DNA from: Chryseobacterium polytrichastri
GTDB taxonomy: Bacteria; Bacteroidota; Bacteroidia; Flavobacteriales; Weeksellaceae
DNA: 64,000 bases
Assembly (NCBI RefSeq): GCF_900142445.1
Contig: NZ_FRAV01000014.1
Location: forward strand, 50,585 to 114,584
Reading direction: 5' to 3'
Shown one piece after another: positions 45,344 to 53,799 of this stretch. The position numbers were made by a program, and so were the translations under genes. The notes beneath the pieces are model-generated. The model was given only the letters and a program-made list of their open reading frames with translations. It ran no database searches and was not told the DNA's origin. How positions within the stretch are numbered: position 1 is the stretch's first letter; each line of letters begins with the position of its first letter.

Positions 45344-46243
45344 TTACTTAAAATATGCTTTAGCAAAATCTTCAGCAAAATCCTTTACTTTCACATTTCC
45401 TAGAGCTGGTCTGTTTTGGTAATAATCTTCATATAAAACTCCATTTCCTCTGGCTGCATTCATTTCAACAAAACCTTTAGCGGTTTTAGGATTCGTTCCA
45501 GCGCTGATCATACCATTAAGTAAATCTTCATCTGAAACAGTCAGCCATTTCAGTGCTTGATTTCCAATAGCTTCACCCAACGTTTTTGCAATATCATTAG
45601 GTGAAATTTCCTCACTTGCAATGTAGCGAATTTCTCTTCCGTTAAATGGTTTTTCAATCTCTTCCGCAATGACATTGGCAATATCCAACGGCGAAACCCA
45701 AGCTTCTTTTTCATCTCCTCCATAATTCTGAATGATGGCACCTTGTGATTTGATGGTGGGAATAAAAGAATACATATTGTAATAAAACCCCACCGGACGC
45801 ATAAATTTAATGGAAACATCTTCCGGAAGTTCATTTAAAATCTTTTCTACATTGTAATGAAAAGCAAGAATTCCGTTTCCGCTTGGAAGGTGAGCGCCAA
45901 TACTGCTGAGGTGAACAATGTTTTTCACGCCTGATCTTTCAAAAGCTTCTTTGTAATTTCTTCCAATCTGAGTATTTGCTTCCATAAAATCTACGTTATG
46001 ATCAAAAAAAACACCTGCATTTAACGCTTCCATAGCATAAACGATATCTGCTCCTTTGAATGTTTCGGTTAGAAAATCTATATTTTCCATAGATCCAATG
46101 GCTGCTTTAGCACCCAATGCTTCAATTTCTGATTTTCTTTCTGTATTGCTGCTTATAACAGTAACCGAATGTCCTTTGTTGATAAGTTCTTTGGTCAGTG
46201 GCTTGCTGATATTTCCTAAAGAACCTGTTACGATAATTTTCAT
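45344..46243 (-). CDS. NmrA-like NAD(P)H-binding reductase
   Basis: 299 residues. The Rossmann motif is VTGSLGNISKPLTKEL, a form typical of NmrA/quinone-oxidoreductase-2-like atypical SDRs. It is followed by a VHLSSIGAHLPSGNG active-site region without a classical YxxxK. The C-terminal half is helical (DIAKTLGEAIGN, MISAGTNPKTAKGFVEMN). The family binds NAD(P)H as a redox sensor or quinone reductase. It stands alone, with a long repeat-bearing gap on one side and a divergent secreted-protein gene on the other. Confidence 0.85.
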   Translation of the reverse strand: MKIIVTGSLGNISKPLTKELINKGHSVTVISSNTERKSEIEALGAKAAIGSMENIDFLTETFKGADIVYAMEALNAGVFFDHNVDFMEANTQIGRNYKEAFERSGVKNIVHLSSIGAHLPSGNGILAFHYNVEKILNELPEDVSIKFMRPVGFYYNMYSFIPTIKSQGAIIQNYGGDEKEAWVSPLDIANVIAEEIEKPFNGREIRYIASEEISPNDIAKTLGEAIGNQALKWLTVSDEDLLNGMISAGTNPKTAKGFVEMNAARGNGVLYEDYYQNRPALGNVKVKDFAEDFAKAYFK

Positions 46244-46414
46244 TTTAACTTGTTTTTTATTGAAACAAAGTTCCGATATGCTATTAAAGATGATGTATCC
46301 AAATCTACTTTTTACGTAGCCGGATTTTAGGCTTACTGCTTGATTGTATTTTCAACTGTATGAGGTGTAACAAAATAGAGTTTTGAATTGTCTTATAAAG
46401 AGATAAGCAAAACC

Positions 46415-47746
46415 ATGAAACAAAAACTGCTATTTTTCTTTTTACTCTTCCATGTCTTTTCATTCGGACAACAATTAGAAATTGGAAAAAGTACTTCAAT
46501 AATATCTTTTGATGGTTCTTCGGAATTAAACTTTACGATTGATCTTAAAAAAGATGAAATTTATCTATTTACAATTTATCAGAATATGATTGATGTTGAG
46601 GCTATTATATTTGATTCTAATGGAAAACAGGTTGCTTACACCGATTTGGCTGATGGAAATAATGGATATGATAAAATTGAATTTTCGCCTGAAAAACACG
46701 ATCATTATAAACTGGTCATACGTTCTGTTGAAAAGTCAAAAAAAACGAATGGAACAGTTGAGGTAAGTGTTAAAAAGTTTAGCAAAGAAGAAATTAAGAT
46801 CCGTAAAAAGATTGCTGATGATATGAAAGAAGAAAATACTAAAGATATTTTCACTTTAGATATCACTCATTTTTGGGAAGCTTATGATCAGTTACAATTT
46901 TCTAAAACCACTCAAGATAGTATCAATACCATACAAAAGCTTTATCTGGATAGAGGCACAGATGGATTGAAAGAGTTCCAAAAAGTAAGATATTTTGGTG
47001 CCGAGTTTTTTGTTGAAAGAATTAAGAAGTATAAAAAATTCTATCAAAGTGTCAGAAACAATACCATGCTTCCATTACAGATCAAAGATTTACCTTCATT
47101 AATTGGGAGCTTCAAGAATATATATCCTGATGCTCGTCCTGCAAAAATCTGTTTTGCAATTGGACCGATGTCTACAGGAGGAACAATTTCTAATAATTAT
47201 CTGTTGATCGGGGTTGAGATGTTAGCAGGCAATAAAGACTGCGATGTATCTGAAATAACCAACGAAAATTTAAAAGCGAGTATTTTGTCGCGCCCAACAT
47301 TAGAATCTGTTAAAGATTTTATTAAAGAGACTGCAGCACATGAATATATTCATACCCAACAGTCGAAAAATAATAAAAATGCCTGTGAATGCTCTCTTTT
47401 GGATAATATAATTAGAGAGGGAGTTGCTTCTTATATTTCCGAAAAACTAATGATGCAACAAAAAGAAAACAACAGCAGAACTTTTTTGTATGTAAAGGAA
47501 AACGAGAAAAAACTTTGGGTTGAATTAAAAAGTGAGCTATGTTCAAAGGATTTTAGTAAATGGCTTTTTAATGCGGCTTCCAGTAAAGACCGTCCCGGAG
47601 ATTTGGGCTATAGAATAGGATATAATCTGGCAGAATCTTATTATGAAAATGCTATTGATAAAAAGTCTGCTGTCAAAGAAATGATTGAAATGAACAACCC
47701 ATTGCTATTTCTTGATAAAAGTCTATATGATCTAAAATTCAGATGA
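46415..47746 (+). CDS. Exported HExxH protein, probable zinc metallopeptidase 1
   Basis: 443 residues from the ATG at 46415. Signal peptide about 1-19 (LLFFFLLFHVFSFGQ). An N-terminal beta-sandwich-like domain of about 110 residues follows (LEIGKSTSIISF, YLFTIYQN, HDHYKLVIRSVE). The C-terminal domain has the zinc motif HEYIHTQQ (HExxH), followed by a REGVASYISE helix whose glutamate could be the third ligand. The arrangement resembles GldB/DUF2268-like predicted proteases. The next gene encodes a related lipoprotein. Envelope-located; substrate unknown. Confidence 0.75.
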   Translation: MKQKLLFFFLLFHVFSFGQQLEIGKSTSIISFDGSSELNFTIDLKKDEIYLFTIYQNMIDVEAIIFDSNGKQVAYTDLADGNNGYDKIEFSPEKHDHYKLVIRSVEKSKKTNGTVEVSVKKFSKEEIKIRKKIADDMKEENTKDIFTLDITHFWEAYDQLQFSKTTQDSINTIQKLYLDRGTDGLKEFQKVRYFGAEFFVERIKKYKKFYQSVRNNTMLPLQIKDLPSLIGSFKNIYPDARPAKICFAIGPMSTGGTISNNYLLIGVEMLAGNKDCDVSEITNENLKASILSRPTLESVKDFIKETAAHEYIHTQQSKNNKNACECSLLDNIIREGVASYISEKLMMQQKENNSRTFLYVKENEKKLWVELKSELCSKDFSKWLFNAASSKDRPGDLGYRIGYNLAESYYENAIDKKSAVKEMIEMNNPLLFLDKSLYDLKFR

Positions 47747-47798
47747 AAGATATAATGATACTATAGTCTACAATTAAATAATTACAATCAAACAGTTC

Positions 47799-48812
47799 AT
47801 GAAAAGAACCATTTTATATATATTCAGTATTGCAACGGTATGTTTTTGTTCGACAAATCAAAAACTAAGTCCGGAAACGTCTTTTGAGAAAGATCTTGAA
47901 AAGGTGGCAGACAGCGTTAAAGTGAATGATATTGTAGTGAAAAATCTTTTTAAATATCAAATTCTGGCTCATTGCAATGGTTCTTTTGATCCAGAATTGA
48001 TTACTGAAAAAGTATATCAACCCCACAAAAAACTTTGGGACAGTTGCTATGCCATGATCTTTGGTGAAAAAAATGCTGCTTTATACAATAATCCTGAAGG
48101 AATGATAGAATGGAATAAAACCTTATATCCTAAAAATAAGGCTGCATTTGATGAAAAAGTAAAGCGTCTTTTAAAAATAAATCTTAATCATGTTCTGGCT
48201 ACGAATTTAAAAAAGTTCAATCAACTGGTTCCTTACCAACCTAAAGCTACCATAAGTATTCTTTTTACGCCATTGACGGGTATTGGTTTTGGTGGCTGTA
48301 AGGATGATCAATTTGCATTGGAACTCAATAACGAAAATACGGATCCGGAATTTACTTTAGAAAAAGGTTTACCTCATGAACTTAATCATTTGGTGTATGA
48401 GAAATTCAGAAATAAAGATGCGAATAAAAACTCAGCATTGAGCCAAACAATTGATGAAGGATTTGCCTGTTATTTCACTTGGGTTTTCTTTGATGGTAAA
48501 ATGGAAAAGCATAATGCTGTTGAAAACATGTCAAGACAAGATTGGGAATGGTATGTAAAAAATGAGAAGAAAATTTTCATAACTCTTAAAACGTATTTCA
48601 CAGATGAATCCGGAGATAATCCTCTTTTAAGAAATGATAAACTCAAGCTATTTCCTGATGCGCCAAAGTCTTTAAATTATTGGTTAGGGTTTAGAATCGT
48701 TGAAAAATATGTAGAGAAACACGGGGTCAATTCCTGGAAAGATATTTATAAACTGGCTCCTAAAGATGTATTGGATAGGAGCGGGTATGAGAAGTATGTG
48801 GAATTGTTGTAG
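47799..48812 (+). CDS. HExxH lipoprotein, probable zinc metallopeptidase 2
   Basis: 337 residues. The signal region ends in a lipobox-like VCFC, with the cysteine before STNQK. The putative metal motif is HELNH with a downstream acidic helix (QTIDEGFACYFTWVF). Before it, a block (PKATISILFTPLTGIGFGGC) parallels PARPAKICFAIGPMSTGG of the preceding gene, so the two are diverged paralogues. It follows by 52 bases. The pair may act together at the cell envelope; gliding-related GldB-like proteins have a similar overall plan. This similarity is by eye only. Confidence 0.75.
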   Translation: MKRTILYIFSIATVCFCSTNQKLSPETSFEKDLEKVADSVKVNDIVVKNLFKYQILAHCNGSFDPELITEKVYQPHKKLWDSCYAMIFGEKNAALYNNPEGMIEWNKTLYPKNKAAFDEKVKRLLKINLNHVLATNLKKFNQLVPYQPKATISILFTPLTGIGFGGCKDDQFALELNNENTDPEFTLEKGLPHELNHLVYEKFRNKDANKNSALSQTIDEGFACYFTWVFFDGKMEKHNAVENMSRQDWEWYVKNEKKIFITLKTYFTDESGDNPLLRNDKLKLFPDAPKSLNYWLGFRIVEKYVEKHGVNSWKDIYKLAPKDVLDRSGYEKYVELL

Positions 48813-49013
48813 TTGAATTAAGAACTGCTTTTTATGATATTTATTTAATTTTTAGTTTGTTGTTTAATAGTTTGTTATGATTATATACTTTAGTTTGATT
48901 CAAAATGTATTTTAAATTTTTAGTATTAATTTTTTGATTAAGACTTTGTTTATTGTGAAACAGATTGTTAATGTTATAATCATTATATATTCTATTCTTA
49001 AATAGCGTTTTGC

Positions 49014-49021
49014 TATATTTG
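49014..49021 (+). promoter_or_regulatory. -7 box (TATATTTG) for the ATPase-TOPRIM pair
   Basis: Exact TAnnTTTG match, 18 bases before the ATG at 49040. No -33 TTG at the expected distance. An alternative ATG at 49010 would lie upstream of the box, so 49040 is preferred. Confidence 0.5.
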
Positions 49022-49039
49022 TATAAAATTTTTTTCAAA

Positions 49040-50230
49040 ATGGGACAAACATTAAGTTTGAAGATGGTAAGATTTTCTGGTTATAAATCGATAGAAAATG
49101 TATCTATAGAATTTAAAAAAGGATTGAATATAATTATTGGAAAAAATGCTGCAGGAAAAACTAATTTTTTAAATTTTCTAAATAAAAGTTTGAAATTTGA
49201 TTTTAAAGGTCTGAATAATTTTGAATCTCAGATAGTTTTTGAAGGTGATAAAAAAATAACAATTGATTCTAAAAGAAGTACAGATATAAAAGATTTTTTT
49301 AAGGCAAATGATTTTAATGCATCTACAGAGTCAAAATTAAGAATAGGGAGAAAAGTTGTTAAAGTAGAGAATCCATATAGTGATCTTTCTGAGTATGAAA
49401 TTTTTTATAATTCAACATTTATTTGTCATGGTGTGCCTAAAGATTTACCAATTATTAATAACCCTCTTACATTTAAATTTATTAAAGATAAGATCAGTGA
49501 TGACTTGACAAATATTTATCGTAGTGATTCTACTACTTATTTTGTTAAGAATATAATTTTACAAATCTTGTTTGCTGATATTAACTTTGGAGATATTACT
49601 GAATTAGCTGTAGAAAATTCTTTAAAAGAAAAATTTGAAAAACTATCTTTATTTAATGAAATTCTACGTAAATATTCTCCTATTTCTGAGATTAGAATTA
49701 GTGATAATTTTAATGTCTTTATTGCAGATGATTCAAAAGAGATTACAATTAGTAATGTTTTTTTGGAATTTAAAATAGGTAAACAATGGTTACCTTTTTC
49801 AAGTCTTTCTGATGGGACAAAAAGACTATTCTATATTATATCAGAAATTTATGATGTTGATAATGAGGATTTAAGTAAATTTGGAATAACTCATTCTACA
49901 TATTTAGTTTTTGATAGGAATAAAGTTAATAGATTAATATTATTAGAAGAACCAGAATTAGGGGTTCATCCTCATCAGTTTCATAAATTGATGGAGTTTT
50001 TGAAATTGCAATCTGAAACTAAACAAATTATTATTACTACCCATTCTCCTCAGGCATTAGATTTTTTGGAGTCAAATGAGTTTAATAGGATAATTTTGGC
50101 ATATGTTGATATTGATTCTTCTTTAACGAAACTTAGGCATTTAGATGAAAAAGAGTTAAAGAAAGCAAAGGAATATGTAAAAGAAAATTTTTTGAGTGAT
50201 TATTGGTTATACTCTGATTTAGAAAAGTAA
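49040..50230 (+). CDS. OLD/RecF-like ABC ATPase of a candidate defence pair
   Basis: 396 residues from the ATG at 49040. It has an ABC-type ATPase organisation with a long insertion. Walker A is GKNAAGKT (34-41), after the RFSGYKSIENVSIEF start typical of OLD/RecF/AAA_15 proteins. The signature loop is SSLSDGTKRLFYI, Walker B is LILLEEPELGVHPHQF, and the H-loop is ITTHSPQALDFLES. There is no TOPRIM domain fused to it; a separate TOPRIM-like gene starts one base after its stop. The DNA is much more AT-rich than the flanking genes, suggesting transfer. The pattern recalls split OLD or PARIS-like systems, but no exact match is claimed. Confidence 0.85.
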   Translation: MGQTLSLKMVRFSGYKSIENVSIEFKKGLNIIIGKNAAGKTNFLNFLNKSLKFDFKGLNNFESQIVFEGDKKITIDSKRSTDIKDFFKANDFNASTESKLRIGRKVVKVENPYSDLSEYEIFYNSTFICHGVPKDLPIINNPLTFKFIKDKISDDLTNIYRSDSTTYFVKNIILQILFADINFGDITELAVENSLKEKFEKLSLFNEILRKYSPISEIRISDNFNVFIADDSKEITISNVFLEFKIGKQWLPFSSLSDGTKRLFYIISEIYDVDNEDLSKFGITHSTYLVFDRNKVNRLILLEEPELGVHPHQFHKLMEFLKLQSETKQIIITTHSPQALDFLESNEFNRIILAYVDIDSSLTKLRHLDEKELKKAKEYVKENFLSDYWLYSDLEK

Positions 50231-50231
50231 T

Positions 50232-50801
50232 ATGAAAATAGGATTAGTTGGTGAAGCACCTAATGATACTGAATGCATTCAGGTTCTATTAGAAAAAAAA
50301 TATACAGAATTTAATTTTTTTTTTATGCTTAATAGAATCAATGGTTCAAATTTAGAAAATCAAAAAGTTAAACGTATTCTAAGGGTTGAATATGAAAGTG
50401 AAAAGCCTGACATTGTAATTTTCATAAGAGATTTAGATGCCATTCTTCCTAATAAATCTATGCTATCCCGAAGGAAGACCTATTTTAATGAATTTAATAG
50501 CGTAGTAGATAAAAAAGGTATATTTTTTTTGAATGTTTATGAAATTGAAGCATTAATTTTAGCCAATCATGAAATTTTCAATCTTACATTTAATTCTCAA
50601 CTTGTTATCAGTGAAAATGTTATGAGTATTTCAGAACCTAAAGAATATTTAAAAAATTTTAGTAGACAATATGATGAATCTATGAATGTTGGAATATTTA
50701 AAGACTTATCTTTTGAAACTGTTCATGATAATTGTTTATATTTCGAAAAATTTATTAAGGATTTCGAAAAATTGATAGTTAAACTAAAGGGTGATAATTA
50801 A
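50232..50801 (+). CDS. TOPRIM-like (DUF4276-like) partner of the ATPase
   Basis: 189 residues. It begins MKIGLVGEAPNDTECIQVLL, with the Glu8 and Asp12 positions seen in DUF4276/OLD-type TOPRIM folds. The second acidic motif is IVIFIRDLDAI (Asp67, Asp69), and FFLNVYEIEALILANHEIF gives a conserved EIEA helix. Such proteins are metal-dependent nucleases in OLD-type systems. It is coupled to the ATPase (one-base gap), equally AT-rich, and followed by an inverted repeat. The catalytic function is inferred from motif positions. Confidence 0.8.
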   Translation: MKIGLVGEAPNDTECIQVLLEKKYTEFNFFFMLNRINGSNLENQKVKRILRVEYESEKPDIVIFIRDLDAILPNKSMLSRRKTYFNEFNSVVDKKGIFFLNVYEIEALILANHEIFNLTFNSQLVISENVMSISEPKEYLKNFSRQYDESMNVGIFKDLSFETVHDNCLYFEKFIKDFEKLIVKLKGDN

Positions 50802-50840
50802 AAAAAGTGTGTTACTTTTCATTATAAGTATTTATACTAT

Positions 50841-50899
50841 TTTTCCTCTCGTGAGACTGTTTCTAAAATTGTAATAGATTTATCTTGCGAGAGAAAAAA
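50841..50899. repeat. Imperfect inverted repeat after the ATPase-TOPRIM pair
   Basis: CTCTCG (50846-50851) and CGAGAG (50888-50893), each flanked by a T-run or A-run, form arms around a 36-base spacer. It may be a terminator for both convergent genes. Confidence 0.4.
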
Positions 50900-50937
50900 T
50901 ATATGGAATCAATTCCTAATCAGGAACGATGAAATTT

Positions 50938-51675
50938 TTAATTATTAAAAGTAGCAAAAGCTCCTTGCGTACCGGCAAAGAAGTTATTGTAGACAACCTC
51001 TGTATTTCCAACACGGATCTCATAAATATTCTCCTGAAGTCCCTTTACCAGATCATTAGCAACATCAGAAGCTGGAATTCCGTTTTCTTTACCTCCAATT
51101 TCTGCGGAGAAATCTGTAGCAACCAAAGGCGGCATCAATTCAAAAACTTTTACGTTGGTATCTTTAGCCAATTCGTATCTCAACAATTGAGTGTGAGAGT
51201 GTAGCGCTGCTTTTGAATCTGAATACGTTGGAAGATGAGATCCTGGAACAAAACCTACGATGGATGAAACATTAACAATTGCTGCTTCATTTTGTTCTTT
51301 CAATAGAGGAAGAAATTTTTCTGATAGTCTGATGGGTGCGAAGTAATTGGTTGTAAATTCTGCCAATGCTTTATTATGTGCATTTCCATCATTTGCAATA
51401 TTGTACACGTAAGCATTTCCCGCATTATTGATCAAGATATTTAAACCTCCGAAAGTTGTTTTTACTTCTTCGAATAATCTGTTGACATCACTTTCATTGG
51501 TAATATCTGCCTGAATGGTAAATACATTTTCTAAATCTTTAGCGGCTGCATCTAGTTTTTCTTTGTTTCTTCCTACAATAATAATTTTGTTGGAAGGGCT
51601 TAATGCTTTTGCAATTTCTAAACCGATTCCTGAACCTCCGCCAGTGATAAGGATGGTGTTGTTTGTAATGTTCAT
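50938..51675 (-). CDS. SDR-family oxidoreductase (module B, DltE-like)
   Basis: 245 residues. Cofactor motif TGGGSGIGLEIAKAL, NNAG structural motif (LINNAGNAYVY), catalytic serine in VSSIVGFVPGS, and YSDSKAALHSHT with the Tyr-Lys pair. The variant YSDSKAA and the length fit the DltE/serine-3-dehydrogenase-like group of uncertain substrate. It is transcribed from an operator-bearing region and lies 72 bases downstream of a TetR gene. The palindrome between them suggests negative control by that TetR. Confidence 0.9.
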   Translation of the reverse strand: MNITNNTILITGGGSGIGLEIAKALSPSNKIIIVGRNKEKLDAAAKDLENVFTIQADITNESDVNRLFEEVKTTFGGLNILINNAGNAYVYNIANDGNAHNKALAEFTTNYFAPIRLSEKFLPLLKEQNEAAIVNVSSIVGFVPGSHLPTYSDSKAALHSHTQLLRYELAKDTNVKVFELMPPLVATDFSAEIGGKENGIPASDVANDLVKGLQENIYEIRVGNTEVVYNNFFAGTQGAFATFNN

Positions 51676-51713
51676 AATGTTTTGTTTTTTTGAATTTGTA
51701 TTATATTTCTATA

Positions 51714-51731
51714 TTGTACTATTTGGTACAA
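51714..51731. promoter_or_regulatory. TetR operator before the SDR gene (module B)
   Basis: TTGTACTATTTGGTACAA has the same half-sites (TTGTAC/GTACAA) as the perfect palindrome upstream of the TetR gene (52365-52382). Only the six central bases differ. Confidence 0.75.
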
Positions 51732-51747
51732 AATTGTTTAAATTTTT

Positions 51748-52332
51748 TTAATCCAGGACTTTAAGATTAAGCTCAATGATTGATGTAAGTATTTTAGGTG
51801 AACTTTCCATACGCTTTGTGACATGAATTCCATTCCATAGATTCGTAAGATGCCATGCTAAAATTTCTGAGTCTTCCGTGCTTTTTATCTGTCCGATTTC
51901 CTGTGCTTTTTGTATCGCTTTTGCAAAAACTTGTTGCAATTTTCTTAGCAATTCAGCTGATATCTTTTTTATGTCTTCATCTTTATCAGACAATTGAACC
52001 AAAGCATTTCCTAAGTAACATCCTCTTTCCTTATCGCATCCAGATCCATTGGCTAATCCTAAAAAAAGTTGTTTGATGAAGTCTATTTGATTATCGGTTT
52101 TTGCAATTTGATCAACTAATTTCTGATGAAAATTCTCTGAAAACTGCTTAATTGATCGTGCATATAATTCCTGTTTTCCTCCTTTGAAAGCCAAATAAAA
52201 ACTTCCTTTTCCAATTCCCATTGCACCCAAAAGTTCATCTGCAGAAGCCGTGTCGTAGCCTTTGTCTTTAAAGACTTCAGTGGCTCTGTCTACAGCTTCT
52301 TTTTCATTGAATATTTTTGGTCTTCCTGCCAT
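51748..52332 (-). CDS. TetR/AcrR-family regulator (module B)
   Basis: 194 residues. N-terminal HTH: RATEVFKDKGYDTASADELLGAMGIGKGSFYLAFKGGKQELY, with the GKGSFYLAF turn. The ligand domain includes GCDKERGCYLGNALVQLSDKD, a cysteine-containing stretch that may sense oxidants or electrophiles. Its own promoter (TTG, 20 bases, TACCTTTG) is overlapped by a perfect 18-base palindrome, so it is very likely autorepressed. The same half-sites occur before the SDR gene. Confidence 0.92.
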   Translation of the reverse strand: MAGRPKIFNEKEAVDRATEVFKDKGYDTASADELLGAMGIGKGSFYLAFKGGKQELYARSIKQFSENFHQKLVDQIAKTDNQIDFIKQLFLGLANGSGCDKERGCYLGNALVQLSDKDEDIKKISAELLRKLQQVFAKAIQKAQEIGQIKSTEDSEILAWHLTNLWNGIHVTKRMESSPKILTSIIELNLKVLD

Positions 52333-52351
52333 TTTGGATTATTTTCTGAAG

Positions 52352-52382
52352 CAAAGGTATATAATTGTACTAATTAGTACAA
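52352..52382 (-). promoter_or_regulatory. Autoregulated TetR promoter with perfect palindromic operator
   Basis: On the minus strand, TTG (52382-52378 region, the start of the palindrome) is separated by 20 bases from TACCTTTG (52359-52352). The operator TTGTACTAATTAGTACAA (52365-52382) is a perfect 18-base palindrome covering the -33 element and spacer. Confidence 0.85.
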
Positions 52383-52423
52383 AATAAAATTTTGAATATC
52401 TTTTATAGTTTTTGTCGATAAAG

Positions 52424-52966
52424 CTAGAGGAGAGGTTCATAACTCATAAACAAAGCCGTCTCTGAAGAATCATTGTATAATTTAGTATTGATTCCTGTAA
52501 TCGTAAAACCTGCTTTTTGATAGAATCTTACAGCGAGATAATTAGTGTTTTGAGTTTCAAGTTCAACAATTCTACACTTGAGTTCTCTGGCTGTTTTGTT
52601 GACATTTTTAAGTAATAATCGGCCGATACTTTGACCTCGGAATTTTTCACTGATCAATAGGTTTTCGATAAAAAGACTGTTATTCCATTCTCTAAATTCA
52701 CAGATAACCCAACCTAATAATTCATCATCATGAAAAGCTCCGAAAGAATGTCCTTGTTCAATAATTGTATTGAGTTCAGCGATATCTTCAGAATTGGTTT
52801 CCCATATTTTTGTATAAGGTTGATTTTTTTCTCTTACAATAAATTCAAAAGTATTCGCCATTTCGATACTTGAAACGGCGTATATTTTATCTGTTTTATA
52901 ACCATTTAATCCCCAATTTAACGTTGGGTTACAGGTGAGTTTTTCTAGTTTTTTAATTTCTATCAT
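52424..52966 (-). CDS. GNAT-family N-acetyltransferase
   Basis: 180 residues. The acetyl-CoA site is in the RGQSIGRLLLKNVNKTAREL loop and helix (motif A, Q/RxxGxG/A type). It is preceded by LLGWVICEFREW and SLFIENLLISEKF, and followed by VELETQNTNYLAVRFYQKAGF, the classic FYQKAGF end strand. It transfers an acetyl group to an unknown amine or protein. Its start overlaps the end of the upstream secreted-protein gene by 14 bases. It is cytoplasmic. Confidence 0.9.
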   Translation of the reverse strand: MIEIKKLEKLTCNPTLNWGLNGYKTDKIYAVSSIEMANTFEFIVREKNQPYTKIWETNSEDIAELNTIIEQGHSFGAFHDDELLGWVICEFREWNNSLFIENLLISEKFRGQSIGRLLLKNVNKTARELKCRIVELETQNTNYLAVRFYQKAGFTITGINTKLYNDSSETALFMSYEPLL

Positions 52967-53699
52967 TGGAGACCGGAATATTTATGAATTTAGTGCAAAA
53001 ATCACTCTTGTCATCTTCAGATTTGTTGGGTGATGTTTCCTTTACATTGTATTTTGTAAGTTCTGCAGTTAGTTTGAGACCATTAAATGCGTTAATGATA
53101 TTATAATTTTTTATTTGATAATGTAAGGGAATTGAAAGTTCGAAATAGCCAACATTATTATCTTTAAACTTAAAATAATTAAAAGAGTTTAATCCATCAT
53201 ATGAATATCCAATATCAAAAATAAATTTTCCATTATTTAAAATAATTGGATAATGATTTGAAGAATAAATTGTCTTATTGTTTGTGTTGAAAATTAAATA
53301 ATTATCTATTTCAAATGCTAAGATTTTAAATATATAAAAATTGTATTCTTTAGAAATGAGGGAGATATTATATTTATTGTTGCAAAATGAGGTATCTTCA
53401 ATTTTTCCTTGACTAAAACTTTTAGCATGAATACAATGCTCTGTAATTGTATTTGGAAATTTTTTCTGGAATTCTTCATTCAGTTTTTTATTTTCTGCAA
53501 TAACAGGTTTTTTACTTTTTGGAATACTATCTTTAATGAATTGAAAATATCTTTCCTTATTCAAAAACTCTACAGAATTTCTAGTATTTGATTCAATATT
53601 AAAAGTAAAATCATCACAACTAAAATCTTTACTGATTTGTGCGGATAATTTTAAAGATGTAAATAAAAGTATTATAGAGAATAAAAATTGTTTCATCAA
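52953..53699 (-). CDS. Exported hypothetical protein
   Basis: 248 residues. Signal peptide about 1-21 (FLFSIILLFTSLKLSAQ). The mature part is hydrophilic, with two cysteines in EHCIHAKSF and DTSFCNNKYN and one near each end (SCDDF, FCTKF), which may form disulfides. No family recognised. It overlaps the start of the GNAT gene by 14 bases but works in a different compartment, so the overlap probably reflects gene packing rather than a pathway. It diverges from pafA. Confidence 0.7.
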   Translation of the reverse strand: MMKQFLFSIILLFTSLKLSAQISKDFSCDDFTFNIESNTRNSVEFLNKERYFQFIKDSIPKSKKPVIAENKKLNEEFQKKFPNTITEHCIHAKSFSQGKIEDTSFCNNKYNISLISKEYNFYIFKILAFEIDNYLIFNTNNKTIYSSNHYPIILNNGKFIFDIGYSYDGLNSFNYFKFKDNNVGYFELSIPLHYQIKNYNIINAFNGLKLTAELTKYNVKETSPNKSEDDKSDFCTKFINIPVSNDRN

Positions 53700-53770
53700 T
53701 TGTGGTAATTTAGAAAATACAAATTTTCAAAATTAATCAAAATTTCACACACCAAAACTTTCAAAACACG

Positions 53771-53778
53771 TAAATTTG
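53771..53778 (+). promoter_or_regulatory. -7 box (TAAATTTG) for pafA
   Basis: Exact TAnnTTTG match 22 bases before the ATG at 53800, with no clear TTG 20 bases further up. Weak -33 elements are common for genes needing a regulator such as phosphate control. Confidence 0.5.
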
Positions 53779-53799
53779 TTCTCAATAAAAATTTACTAG

